Shown: positions 38,191-47,012, counted from the stretch's first letter. The stretch is DNA of 64,000 nt from Limnobaculum parvum (GCF_003096015.2 NZ_CP029185.2:2452001-2516000); one strand, 5' to 3'. Numbers and translations are program-made. The notes: generated by a model from the sequence alone, not told the origin.

Positions 38191-38301
38191 ATAGATTTAC
38201 AGGAAGAACTGGCCTGCTTTACCTATATCAGTGAGACCCACTATCAGGTGGTATTAGTTGATGGGCAACCAGACAGTCTGGAAATGGTTATTAAGCAGTA
38301 A
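38191..38301 (+). pseudogene. Short gene remnant lacking a start codon
   Basis: A 36-codon frame reads IDLQEELACFTYISETHYQV and on to SLEMVIKQ before TAA. It is preceded by AGGGAGG but no usable start codon, and an in-frame stop lies just upstream. It follows the second copy of the tandem operator, so it may be what is left of a gene once controlled by it. No family is recognised. Confidence 0.35.
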
Positions 38302-38354
38302 GGTTCATAAAGGATTTATATTTGCCTCTACATTAACTTAATAGGATAAAGCAC

Positions 38355-38696
38355 ATGGATATCTTAAAATATACGTCAGACGATCTTGGTGATGATGAAT
38401 TAGCTTACTTAATAAAGCACCGTAAATCGTTTCAAGTCGTTGGTGTAAGAAATATTACCAGTGTGGTTAATAAACTTGAATCTACAATAGAAAGCTTAGG
38501 CTACCGTTGCCGTGTTTATTCGGAATATCGTGCAGCTCTTATGGCTGGCGCCCTCATTCCAGTCCCTGTAGCTCTGTTCGCTGGATGGGGAGCCGCGATT
38601 GGCGCTGCTGTTCATAATTTATCTACATTCAATCCAGACTTTGAAATCGCGAAGAACAAGTTACAAGGGACTGTTACGGTTAAATATAAAAAATAG
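38355..38696 (+). CDS. Small hypothetical protein with glycine/alanine-rich hydrophobic segment
   Basis: This 113-residue protein has a charged N-terminal half (LGDDELAYLIKHRKSFQVVG) and a Gly/Ala-rich hydrophobic hairpin at about 60-88 (AALMAGALIPVPVALFAGWG), then a basic C-terminus (VTVKYKK). AGGA precedes the ATG by 8 bases. The hydrophobic hairpin recalls pore-forming bacteriocin or membrane-inserted phage proteins, but no family is recognised. The convergent membrane-protein gene at 38,784 ends 87 bases away. Confidence 0.55.
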   Translation: MDILKYTSDDLGDDELAYLIKHRKSFQVVGVRNITSVVNKLESTIESLGYRCRVYSEYRAALMAGALIPVPVALFAGWGAAIGAAVHNLSTFNPDFEIAKNKLQGTVTVKYKK

Positions 38697-38783
38697 TGCA
38701 GCAATTGATGCTTCATGTTGCATACAGTGTTCAATTAAATAAGTATTAAGGCCTGATATAAACTCAGGCTTAATACTTCGGCA

Positions 38784-39437
38784 TTAACTAGGTAGCCTAT
38801 TCCTACTTATCAATCTCACAGCCATATGAAGTTTTGCTCCTTTATTCAAAGATATAAATGCTATAAATCCACCAAAAAACACGAAATAGACACCTGCAAT
38901 TATTTTCTTCCACAGAGCAATCTCATTAAAATGAGCCATAAAAGAAAGATCTCTAAACAAAAAATAGAGCATTGGGCTAACAAAAATTACACATCCAACA
39001 AAATAAAGCACCGTTAAGAAAAATAGTATTCCCCATCGAAAAATTCGATATTTATGCCAAGGCTTAGCCCATGAAAATTTATGACCACTCGTATTTACAT
39101 TTAAATAGGCCGAACATTTTCTATAAACATCAATATCCCTGATAGGGTCATCTGAGTTTAGCAAAACTTTACGCTGCTCTGTGCTTAAATGGTGATCCCC
39201 AATCAGGGCTGCACATCCATAATCATGAGCGATTTTTTTGAATTGAACTTCCCCTGATCGCTGATATAGCTCATATGAAAATCTGCTAAGTTGCGAGCGT
39301 CGAGTGAATAACCGGTCAGAGATGAAAACCCAGCCATTCCATAGTGTCATAGCAGGGACAATCAAAGGAAAAACTGAAATAATTAAACCCGATATAGTAG
39401 TGAGATTAACATCCATAACTCCTGTTCTCCGTTCCAT
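38784..39437 (-). CDS. Hypothetical membrane protein
   Basis: This protein of 217 residues (210 if started at the ATG at 39,416, which has AGGAG close upstream) has an N-terminal membrane segment (ISGLIISVFPLIVPAMTLW), a soluble stretch of about 90 residues, and three C-terminal segments (WGILFFLTVLYFVGCVIF, SPMLYFLFRDL and IIAGVYFVFFGGFIAFISL). No family is recognised. It faces the gene at 38,355. Codon use is AT-rich like neighbouring cargo. A role in surface exclusion, phage defence or immunity is possible but unsupported. Confidence 0.55.
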   Translation of the reverse strand: MERRTGVMDVNLTTISGLIISVFPLIVPAMTLWNGWVFISDRLFTRRSQLSRFSYELYQRSGEVQFKKIAHDYGCAALIGDHHLSTEQRKVLLNSDDPIRDIDVYRKCSAYLNVNTSGHKFSWAKPWHKYRIFRWGILFFLTVLYFVGCVIFVSPMLYFLFRDLSFMAHFNEIALWKKIIAGVYFVFFGGFIAFISLNKGAKLHMAVRLISRNRLPS

Positions 39438-39797
39438 ATTTGCATTTTTACAAAATATCAGAATTACAAAAAACTCACTTTTTGTATATTAAATTAGCAA
39501 GCTGCGTAATCCATAATTATCATCAGTAACAATCTAAGTTGAACTGACTCACGCTTAAATTCTGTACTGAAACATCTTCTTTTTATTGCGATACCAGTGT
39601 TGTTCTAAGGTAAATATATCACCTCTGTTTCGGTAGTCGTTCGGTGTATAACGACATCAGGATATAGGATAGTGATGGTAAAAAAGTTATTAAACGCTTG
39701 ATTGCTGAGCTTCTAGCTGATAAATCCTTTTGGGATCGTTGGTAAATGCGTTCTTTGGGCTTGTATACAAGCCCAATATATAAGTTATAGACTGAGT
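39438..39797. other. Gene-free stretch
   Basis: This stretch of 360 bases is AT-rich. A 60-codon minus-strand frame (39,619-39,801) has no family resemblance or ribosome site, so I do not call it. I see no repeat or terminator of note. Confidence 0.4.
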
Positions 39798-40165
39798 TCA
39801 ACTCTGACTACATCCAAAATTACGCTCACCATCACCACTGATTTTACTTTTCACCTTAGCCAGGTAACTCACCCGAACTATCAACTCTGCATATACATCA
39901 TCAAAATCGGATGCATTGACATTCAGGTAATAACAGGGATTCTCTGGAAAGTAAGTTAAAGACCGATACCGGTCATCGGTAACGCCTAATGCACTCATCC
40001 AGGCCTGAGTGATTAAGGCCGCCAAATTCCCATCCGATAAACGATATTCCCCAGAAAGGCGTAGGTATCCTTATTTAGCAGGAGAAGCACATGATAGTGC
40101 TTCTTATCTCCTGGCTGATTAAATTCCCTTACCCAAACATAACGAAGCGTACTGACGCATACTTT
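39798..40165 (-). pseudogene. YagK/YfjJ-type gene fragment, 5'-truncated and frameshifted
   Basis: Reading the minus strand, the upstream frame encodes TLRYVWVREFNQPGDKKHYH and VLLLLNKDTYAFLG; the downstream frame continues as EYRLSDGNLAALITQAWMSA and ends in VSYLAKVKSKISGDGERNFG. Adding one base at the run of four C at 40,049-40,052 joins them. This is the C-terminal half of a YagK/YfjJ (inovirus Gp2-like) protein, with the HYH motif of HUH-type replication proteins. The N-terminal half is missing. It lies just downstream of an intact relative. Confidence 0.75.
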
Positions 40166-40182
40166 CTAACACCAGAATATTA

Positions 40183-40755
40183 TTACTGTTTTCGCGGTCT
40201 ACCGCGCCCACTGTGGGGCCCAATCCAACTGACCTGATAACAATAGACTCCTTGCTTTTGGTCTTCTTTAGCTAAGTAACTGATAGCGTATAATAACGCC
40301 TCAGAAGATTCTCTGTTGGTATAATTCAATCGCCCCTGGCCTTGCCGTGAATATCCAGCCGTGTTGCGACTACAGTCGTATACAACCCCTTGGTTCCGTG
40401 TAATGTCTTGCCAGTGATGGGTTATACCCTGCGCTGTTGGGAAGTAGTTTTGGTGTCGATGTCCGTTCAGATAAAAGACTGCATGAAAATGTATCCCGTG
40501 TTGAGAGGTGTATTCCATTACCCAGGCATAGCCAATAACGTCATTGAATTCCATCGCCATCTCTGCGAGACGCCACATATCACACAGGGAATAATCATTA
40601 GTACGCTGCAAAAAGAGCGGACTGTCCTTGAGATAGGAAAAATCCATACGAAAAGCCAGCAACTTTGAATAACGTGCTTGTAATGCATTAGCATGATTGT
40701 GAAGTTGGGCTAACAGGAAAGGGTTCATCTGATAATTAGGGTTAACGATTGACAT
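40183..40755 (-). CDS. YagK/YfjJ C-terminal-domain protein (inovirus Gp2-like)
   Basis: This 190-residue protein belongs to the YagK/YfjJ family found on CP4-type islands and related to inovirus-type Gp2 replication proteins. It has the hydrophobic-flanked histidine pair HFH in GIHFHAVFYLNG, a characteristic YAISYLAKEDQK near the end, and a basic tail (GPHSGRGRPRKQ). Replication or excision-copy maintenance of the island is a reasonable guess from the family, not proven. It is downstream of alpA on the same strand, as in related islands, but separated by 1.2 kb of gene-free DNA. Confidence 0.75.
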   Translation of the reverse strand: MSIVNPNYQMNPFLLAQLHNHANALQARYSKLLAFRMDFSYLKDSPLFLQRTNDYSLCDMWRLAEMAMEFNDVIGYAWVMEYTSQHGIHFHAVFYLNGHRHQNYFPTAQGITHHWQDITRNQGVVYDCSRNTAGYSRQGQGRLNYTNRESSEALLYAISYLAKEDQKQGVYCYQVSWIGPHSGRGRPRKQ

Positions 40756-41999
40756 TTAGACTCCATGAATGAATTAGGTTTCATTTCATGGGGCAACACT
40801 GTAATTTTTTACGTACTACTGGTGTTGAATAGGCTTAATGGTCAACCTGATTATTAACTAACCTATTGATATCTTAAAAATAATACTACCTTTAATTAAT
40901 GCCCCTTAAGTTAATCAGCTTGAAACTCACTGAGTACCCGAACAACCCGTTAAGTAGCCTTATTAGCGCCTAAGATGACGTTAAAGAGTACCGCTAACTC
41001 GAACTTCAGCTAAATAGTAAACTACCGTTACAAGCAGCTTTAGGCCTGTTTTAGACTGGTCATAGCAAAGCGTATTTTTCATCTAATACTCATTGATTTA
41101 TTAACAAGCAAATTAGCCTATGGGATTGCAGAGTTTACGTCTTTATCAAGTGAAAGCATTAAAGACAACGCCCTACGTTCTTCCTAAGAAAAACCAATGA
41201 CAATGACCGATAGTTATAAATTACTGATGGTGACTACCTGCTACGCGCTCAGCACAGGGATACTTAACGTACACCCTGATAGGGTTGACTAGATACAAGC
41301 CTCCTGTAATCAGAGTGATTAGTGTGTATTCTTTTCGTGATAACAAAAACTCACTACCGTTACTGATACGAATAATACCACTCCAGTCATACCTCAGTAT
41401 CGCTCTTCTATTGTTCTCTGGTGTAAGAGCTTAATCGTAATAAGCTCAAGCTATATTAACGAACATGACCGATTGGCTAACATGTGCATTAGAAATAGTT
41501 TACTTCTATAGGGATATATATTAATAAAAATACTCTATTGATTAATAATCAACATAACAACTAGGTTTAATGAGTACTTACCATATTGCATTTAATGGTG
41601 TTGATATAGTATTTAACACAGTGATACTTGCTCCCAATATCTGCTAATAGAATAGTAATGATTATGCTATATAACTCATGGTATTTATACTAATAACATT
41701 AATTAACCCAAATTCAATTTATAGACACCAAATTGAAATGGTAATGAGTATAAAAACAAAACATTTTAACGATAAATAAGGGGGCAATAAGCCCCCTGAG
41801 ATAAATAGCCACATCAGTTTAATATTAAGCACGTTATCCCCATAAAAATAACAGCAATACTATTCTGATAATCAGAAGTGGTTTAAAGTAGTGATGAGGT
41901 TTATTTAAGGCAATAACTGAATGCTGAATAAATTAGCTCAATAGTATCAGATGTGATTAATATATTTTTAGGGGGTCAGAATTCAATTGGTATTGACAT
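40756..41999. other. Gene-free 1.24-kb region between alpA and the YagK/YfjJ gene
   Basis: No frame longer than 60 codons is seen here on either strand. The sequence is AT-rich with scattered short motifs such as TTAACG, TACCGTTAC and repeated TTAATAAT-like tracts. A hairpin lies at 41,779-41,797. Its place between a Gp2-like replication gene and alpA would suit a replication origin, a regulatory RNA or a decayed gene. I cannot decide among these by eye. Confidence 0.4.
41779..41797. terminator. GC-rich hairpin downstream of alpA
   Basis: AGGGGGC and GCCCCCT form a perfect 7-bp stem around AATAA. Minus-strand transcripts from alpA would reach it about 200 bases after the stop; the following bases (TTATTTATC) are T-rich but broken. 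It is the strongest hairpin in an otherwise AT-rich region. Confidence 0.5.
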
Positions 42000-42224
42000 C
42001 TATTCAGTAATAACTTCACCTCTTGACTCTTTAATACGTTGTTGTAACCAAGCTTCTACTTCACTTTTTAACCAGCGAGAAGAACGACCCAGTTTAATTT
42101 GTTTAGGGAACTGGCCTAGTTGTATTAGTTTATAAAACCATTTATCTGTTAGACCTGTGAATCGCGTAATAAAAGCCATATCAACTAATTGGTCATCCAT
42201 TAATTCAATTGGTAAGTTATTCAT
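42000..42224 (-). CDS. alpA: AlpA-family transcriptional regulator
   Basis: This 74-residue protein is a small MerR-like helix-turn-helix protein of the AlpA family. It shows DMAFITRFTGLTDKWFYKLI, then GQFPKQIKLGRSSRWLKSEV and the ending EAWLQQRI. AlpA activates the integrase/excisionase genes of CP4-57 in E. coli, so here it may control island excision. I start at the ATG at 42,224 with GGAG 9 bases upstream; a start five codons earlier has no ribosome site. Confidence 0.9.
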   Translation of the reverse strand: MNNLPIELMDDQLVDMAFITRFTGLTDKWFYKLIQLGQFPKQIKLGRSSRWLKSEVEAWLQQRIKESRGEVITE

Positions 42225-42817
42225 GTGATGTGTCTCCATTAAGTTCGTTTAAGAGGGAGAACACGACATGTATTGATATTAGTGATATCTCTTTAAATCA
42301 TCACTGTTCAATACTAGCGTCAGTGTTCCTCATCACATAACTCAACTGTGTAAGAAATTACTTGAGGTTAGTTGACTATAATAATCAATATCCAACTAAT
42401 TAATCTTGAATAGAAAAATAGCTTTACCCATAGTTAAACCTATTGTTCATACGATTCTATAAAACCCTTATAGAATCATTCAAAAATGACCAGTAATGAT
42501 GAAAGATAATCACAAGAAACAGACCATTTTTAGTTAACGATTTTCATCATGTATTTTCATTGAAAAAATTCTGTTTACTTCTCATGATTTTTTGATATTT
42601 TCATGTCAAATTGAAACAAAAAAAGAACAGCAATTGCCTTGAAACCATAGAGAAAATAAAGTAAATTCAAACTATTCTAGAATTAAATAACTACGGAAAT
42701 ATTTATGATAATTTATACAGAAGTAACTTCGTAAAATCACGCATCATAAGCTACACAAGATATTACGTAAAAATCTACGTAGTGAAATGGAAGAATTTAT
42801 TTTTTAAGGTGAAAATA
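42225..42817. promoter_or_regulatory. Intergenic region between divergent alpA and the RHH-type gene
   Basis: These 590 bases are very AT-rich and have no gene. They must contain the promoters of alpA (minus) and of the gene at 42,818 (plus). GATTCTATAAAACCCTTATAGAATC at 42,452-42,477 or so contains an inverted repeat (GATTCTATAA with TTATAGAATC, 5-base centre) and is a candidate operator. Confidence 0.45.
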
Positions 42818-43720
42818 ATGACAGCGAAAATAGAAAAGGATATTAAAGAAAAGATTATTATTCGTGATAGTGATATAAGAAGACTAAATTTTTATGTAAC
42901 ACACATGAAAGATAAAAATAAATTATTTGATTTTTATAGTTTAACCAACACCTGCGAGTCTATTAATAGAAACTTGTCCATAGTTTATGAAGAAATTATA
43001 AAAAGAAAGGAGTTTGTTGATGAGATGCGGGCTGCGTGTAATAAAGTTATATTGCCTAAAAAAGAATTTAACTGGATAAAGATTAATGATAGAAACTGTT
43101 TTTGGGCATGGCTAATGATTAAAGATATTAGAAGCGAACTCCTACCTTTTCATACAAATGAATTATATTCTAGTAGTCCCATTCTCTATGATAAACTGCC
43201 CATAAATCAGATACCAACAAATACAAAAGAACGTTATAAAGCTATAATTGATTTTTTTGACATATTACGTATAGATATACAAATAGTCAGAAATTATTTT
43301 TATAACCTAAAAATTAGACTTCGGCAGATCTATCAATTCTCTACAAGTTTTAATTGGTTGAAGAAAGAAGATAAGGAGCAATGTAAGTGGGCATGGGAAT
43401 ACATAAAAAGAAGTGGAATAATTATTAACAATGAAAAGATACTAATACCTTTCAGTAAAAAAGAAATGTATTTTACCATTATTGCTGCTTTTGATTCATG
43501 GCCTGTATTGGATGTGGAAAAAGAGCTTTTTCTAATAAAAATGAGGAAGGCCTGGAGCCAGAAAAAATATAGAGATGATGTTTCTGATAAGAAATTACTT
43601 AATACCTATATCTCGAAGGAAGCTAAAAAAAAGTTAGATATAATGACAAAAATTAACAAGAAAAAAATCAATGAAATAATCGAATTAATGATTGATAATG
43701 AATATGACAAGTATCAATAA
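42818..43720 (+). CDS. Hypothetical protein with internal Trp-rich repeat and probable RHH tail
   Basis: This 300-residue, Lys/Ile-rich protein has two copies of a motif: FNWIKINDRNCFWAWLMIK and FNWLKKEDKEQCKWAWEYIK (pattern FNW(I/L)K-x2-D-x3-C-x-WAW). Each is followed by a block ending in PF and a stretch like YKAIIDFFDI or YFTIIAAFDSW, so about 110 residues are duplicated. The last 45 residues (YISKEAKKKLDIMTKINKKK onward) look like a ribbon-helix-helix DNA-binding domain. I start at the ATG at 42,818 with AAGGTG upstream. No known family is recognised. It is divergent from alpA, so it could be the regulator of the island's operators. Confidence 0.65.
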   Translation: MTAKIEKDIKEKIIIRDSDIRRLNFYVTHMKDKNKLFDFYSLTNTCESINRNLSIVYEEIIKRKEFVDEMRAACNKVILPKKEFNWIKINDRNCFWAWLMIKDIRSELLPFHTNELYSSSPILYDKLPINQIPTNTKERYKAIIDFFDILRIDIQIVRNYFYNLKIRLRQIYQFSTSFNWLKKEDKEQCKWAWEYIKRSGIIINNEKILIPFSKKEMYFTIIAAFDSWPVLDVEKELFLIKMRKAWSQKKYRDDVSDKKLLNTYISKEAKKKLDIMTKINKKKINEIIELMIDNEYDKYQ

Positions 43721-43740
43721 CAAATGAAAAATAAAATTAC

Positions 43741-43776
43741 GGGTGTGTTATTAAAAAAACTGTATTTAACACACCC
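43741..43776 (+). terminator. Hairpin after the RHH-type gene
   Basis: GGGTGTGTTA and TAACACACCC form a perfect 10-bp stem with a 16-base loop, 20 bases after the stop. The T-run is short (TTAAACC), so it may end or stabilise the transcript. Confidence 0.55.
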
Positions 43777-43973
43777 TTAAACCTACTTATCATCAAAAAA
43801 CACACATTTAAATATTTTTTCATTTCCAATGAAAGACAACACAACTCTAATTATTTTTAGACATAAATTATAACCCTGATATAACTGACTTATCGGTTAT
43901 ATCTTGCTTATTCAGGCTGATGAAATAAAACTCTCAGGCCTGCCGTTATAACCTATGTTTAGGAAAAATCACT

Positions 43974-44792
43974 ATGACGCGTCTTACTTCCCGTTTTGGC
44001 AATACAAATAATATTCGCCGTGATTATCCATTAACCAACGACGAATTAGCCCGTTATGTCCCCAGCATCTTCTCTGAAGAAAAGCACCATTCCCGTAGTG
44101 ATCGTTATACTTATATCCCAACGATTACCCTGCTGGATAAACTTCGTCACGAAGGGTTTCATCCCTTCTTTGCCTGTCAGACCCGTGTCCGAGATCTGGA
44201 TAAGCGTGACCATACCAAACACATGTTACGCCTGCGCAGAGAAGGACAAATTGCCGGAAAAGAAGTTCCGGAAATCATCTTACTGAACAGCCATGATGGT
44301 TCCAGCAGTTACCAGATGATACCAGGCCTGTTTCGCTTTGTTTGCAGTAATGGACTGGTCTGTGGTGACAGCTTTGGTGAGGTTCGGGTTCCCCATAAAG
44401 GTGATGTGGTTGGTCAGGTTATTGAAGGGGCTTATGAAGTATTAGGGATTTTCGATAAGGTGACTGAACAACGCGAAACCATGTTAGGTACAACATTATC
44501 CCTGCCTGCTCAACAAGCCTTCGCCCACGCAGCACTAACTTATCGTTTTGGTGAAGAGCACCAGCCCATTACTGAAAATCAGTTACTCATACCCAGACGT
44601 TGGGAAGATAAGAAAGACGATCTCTGGTCAACCTACCAACGAGTGCAAGAAAACCTGTTAAAAGGTGGTATCCGAGGTATCGCCGCTAATGGTAAGCGCA
44701 CGCACACCCGTGCGGTAAAAAGTATTGATGGAGATATCAAACTAAATAAGGCGCTCTGGGTGTTAGCTGAGGAGATGCTACGACTCGCTTAA
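43974..44792 (+). CDS. YfjQ/YafZ-like DUF932 protein
   Basis: This 272-residue protein resembles E. coli YfjQ and YafZ (DUF932 domain). It shows RYVPSIFSEEKHHSRSDRYTY quoted in part as SIFSEEKHHSRSDRY, then ACQTRVRDLDKRDHTKHMLR, EIILLNSHDGSSSYQM, LFRFVCSNGLVCGDSFGEV and DLWSTYQRVQENLLKGG. Length equals the family's usual 273. Its function is unknown, though DUF932 genes are common on islands and phages. It begins the yfjQ-ecsC-radC-like gene group. Confidence 0.88.
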   Translation: MTRLTSRFGNTNNIRRDYPLTNDELARYVPSIFSEEKHHSRSDRYTYIPTITLLDKLRHEGFHPFFACQTRVRDLDKRDHTKHMLRLRREGQIAGKEVPEIILLNSHDGSSSYQMIPGLFRFVCSNGLVCGDSFGEVRVPHKGDVVGQVIEGAYEVLGIFDKVTEQRETMLGTTLSLPAQQAFAHAALTYRFGEEHQPITENQLLIPRRWEDKKDDLWSTYQRVQENLLKGGIRGIAANGKRTHTRAVKSIDGDIKLNKALWVLAEEMLRLA

Positions 44793-44892
44793 TAACTGTC
44801 TCATTCCACTCTCTTTTTATTGCGCTATACACCAGCCCTCCTCTCACCATGATGTTTTAGTCCTATACACACTAAATCAGGAAAATATAACG

Positions 44893-45540
44893 ATGAATGA
44901 CAATACATTCACGCTGTCCCATATCCAAAATGCATTGGACTGGGCCTATGACAAAGCCTTAAACGGTATAGCCGGTTTAGATTCAGCTCGGGAACTGGCT
45001 GATTCCTATTTATCAGAAAGTGATAATCTGCTCGACAATGTTAACGCACTTATTCGCTGGCAAAATGCCAAAGCAGGAGCCAGCGGTTTTCTGACAGGTT
45101 TAGGTGGGATGATAACGCTACCTGTCGCTATTCCAGCCAACATCACCAGCATTATATTTATTCAAGTCAGAATGGCCGCAGCCATTGCGTATATGGGAGG
45201 ACACGATCCCAGAGACGAGAAAGTCAAAACGTTCATTTACTTATGTCTGTGTGGAAATGTCGCTAAAGACATACTGAAAGGAATTGGTATTAAGATAACC
45301 GGGACCGTTTTGAACAAACTTTCCGCAGAAATGGTTAATAGTATCAGCCGGTCAGTTAGTACCCGCTTATTATCTCAACTGGGGCAACGAAGCAGTGTGA
45401 ATTTGGTTAAATTTATTCCCTTTGCAGGAGGCTTGGTTGGCGGTCTGTTTGACAGTGTTTCTACCAATATCGTCGGTAATATAGCCAGGGATATCTTTAT
45501 TCAATCAGAGACAAATCTCATGCTAATTCAAAATAAATGA
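44893..45540 (+). CDS. EcsC-family protein
   Basis: This 215-residue protein matches the EcsC family: LIRWQNAKAGASGFLTGLGG, ITLPVAIPANITSIIFIQVR, MAAAIAYMGGHDPRDEKVKT and a hydrophobic C-terminal half (FIPFAGGLVGGLFDS). It probably associates with the inner membrane. Related genes occur in CP4-type islands between yfjQ- and radC-like genes. Role unknown. It starts 100 bases after the DUF932 gene and is ended by a terminator at 45,579. Confidence 0.82.
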   Translation: MNDNTFTLSHIQNALDWAYDKALNGIAGLDSARELADSYLSESDNLLDNVNALIRWQNAKAGASGFLTGLGGMITLPVAIPANITSIIFIQVRMAAAIAYMGGHDPRDEKVKTFIYLCLCGNVAKDILKGIGIKITGTVLNKLSAEMVNSISRSVSTRLLSQLGQRSSVNLVKFIPFAGGLVGGLFDSVSTNIVGNIARDIFIQSETNLMLIQNK

Positions 45541-45578
45541 ATCCGATATATCAACATTTTTAACTCCTCAGTCTATAG

Positions 45579-45613
45579 AAACAGGCTCACCAGCAATGGT
45601 TAAGCCTGTTTTT
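45579..45613 (+). terminator. Rho-independent terminator after the EcsC-family gene
   Basis: AAACAGGCT and AGCCTGTTT pair, with an inner ACCA-GCAA-TGGT hairpin, followed by TTTGTTATTTT. It lies between the ecsC-like stop and the radC-like start, and shows that the upstream open frame beginning at 45,596 is not part of the radC-like gene. Confidence 0.8.
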
Positions 45614-45649
45614 GTTATTTTATTTCCACCTATTATTGAGAGTACGACT

Positions 45650-46102
45650 ATGCAAGATAAAGTACGCGAAAAACGCATCATCAATATGGCATTACAACTA
45701 TTAGAAAAGCAGATAAAAGTCAGGCCTTACTCTTTTACTTCATCAACCCAGACCAGAGACTACCTGCGCTTACAGTTGGAACGATTAGAAAAAGAAGTAT
45801 TTATGGTTTTATACCTGGATAATCAGCATCGTCTTATTTCCAGTGATATAACAGCCATCGGTACCATTAGTGAAGCATCAGTGTATCCCAGAGAAATTGT
45901 TAAAGAATCGCTCACGTTCAATGCCGCTGCCGTTATCCTTGCACATAATCATCCCTCAGGGGTTGCAGAGCCTAGTCAGGCAGATCGTGCACTTACTAAC
46001 AAACTGAAAGAGATTTTATCGCTGGTCGAAATAAAATTATTAGACCATTTTGTCGTTGGCCATGGAGAACTGGTATCGTTTGCCGAACGGGGCTGGTTAT
46101 AG
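45650..46102 (+). CDS. RadC/YfjY-family JAB-domain protein
   Basis: This 150-residue protein is the short, island-borne RadC type (YfjY, YeeS, YkfG). It consists of the JAB/MPN domain with the metal motif in AAVILAHNHPSGVAEPSQAD and the conserved VEIKLLDHFVVGHGELVSFA. The N-terminal helix-hairpin-helix of full RadC is absent, as usual for this type. Activity is not established. The ATG at 45,650 has GAGAG upstream. Confidence 0.9.
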   Translation: MQDKVREKRIINMALQLLEKQIKVRPYSFTSSTQTRDYLRLQLERLEKEVFMVLYLDNQHRLISSDITAIGTISEASVYPREIVKESLTFNAAAVILAHNHPSGVAEPSQADRALTNKLKEILSLVEIKLLDHFVVGHGELVSFAERGWL

Positions 46103-46200
46103 TTCAAACCACCCTCGACTTCCCCAAGTCTAGACCAGACCCACACTACCCTCTCCTCTATTTCACTACTATTTACCAACAATAACATGGAGATTTTCCT

Positions 46201-46707
46201 ATGCTGACATTCCCTGCGCCAAAAACTGGCGCATTTCATTTTAAATTATTACACGATATCGTTCAGGAAGACTGGTTCACGCTGTGTCATCTGGTCACCC
46301 GCGCCCATCGACAGGTCCGCCTGAATCCCGAAAGCACAGGCATTACCCCTCTCCCCGTTATCTGCAATGGTGCCGGTATCACGCCACTGCGTTACGATGA
46401 TAGCCTGATAGGACTCGGCGTTATCGTCTTTAACGGGGAGCATCACCATCAACTCAGCAGCGATACCTTTATCTTGAACCGACATCGCCATCCTTACGAC
46501 CGGGGATATTGTCATACCCATGGTCACCCCTACCGTTTTATGGTCATGGCGGTATTACTGCTCGCCCAACACACCTGTCCAAATGTCTGGAAAATCACGT
46601 CTGATGTCAGTGGTGCTGAATGGCAACATGTCGCTGACTGGTTGTACACTGAACTTGCGATAGGGATAACGCTTCCCACCGAAATATTAGCAGGAGTAAC
46701 ACAATGA
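46201..46707 (+). CDS. Hypothetical protein, first of an overlapping pair
   Basis: This 168-residue soluble protein is not recognised. It is rich in His and aromatic residues in the middle (GEHHHQLSSDTFILNRHRHP, DRGYCHTHGHPYRFMVM), which could bind metal. Hydrophobic helices flank it. GGAG lies 8 bases before the ATG. The stop overlaps the start of the next gene (ATGA), so the two are translated together. It follows the radC-like gene after 98 bases. Confidence 0.6.
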   Translation: MLTFPAPKTGAFHFKLLHDIVQEDWFTLCHLVTRAHRQVRLNPESTGITPLPVICNGAGITPLRYDDSLIGLGVIVFNGEHHHQLSSDTFILNRHRHPYDRGYCHTHGHPYRFMVMAVLLLAQHTCPNVWKITSDVSGAEWQHVADWLYTELAIGITLPTEILAGVTQ

Positions 46708-47012
46708 ATCTGACTACGCGTCTACTGTCACTAAAATCACTGGAGAATGTTGATTTGATACACACTGTCTGGGTCACTGAATCGGCGTTTAACGATTTAA
46801 CAACGTTGGGTAGCGAAGGTATTTTCTACCCAGTAACGAAAAGTTCAGCAAACGCGGAGTTCGTCATACTGGACCTTGAGTTTATCCGTGACCACCAGTT
46901 GGATTTTGATAAACCTGCTTTTACTGAATGGTGTCGAACACACTTATCCCTAAACATGGTTGCGTTGCAACCACTATCCTATTTGTTTGTAATCGGGACA
47001 GATGAAGTCTAA
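46704..47012 (+). CDS. Hypothetical protein, second of an overlapping pair
   Basis: This 102-residue soluble protein is not recognised. It has the sequence character of small island proteins encoded after radC-like genes: LIHTVWVTESAFNDLTTLGS at the start and a mixed alpha/beta remainder. Its start overlaps the preceding stop. It is the last gene before the right end of the island. Confidence 0.55.
   Translation: MNLTTRLLSLKSLENVDLIHTVWVTESAFNDLTTLGSEGIFYPVTKSSANAEFVILDLEFIRDHQLDFDKPAFTEWCRTHLSLNMVALQPLSYLFVIGTDEV

Noticed and set aside
39619..39801. A 60-codon minus-strand frame
   Set aside because: It has no ribosome site, no family resemblance and overlaps the decayed YagK-type gene end.
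45596..45649. A longer start for the RadC-like protein
   Set aside because: The extra codons lie inside the terminator hairpin of the preceding gene, and the ATG at 45,650 has its own ribosome site.
2013..47012. Complete prophage
   Set aside because: Integrase, AlpA and Gp2-like genes are present, but there are no capsid, portal, terminase, phage tail-fibre or lysis genes. The contractile-tail-like genes are T6SS components.
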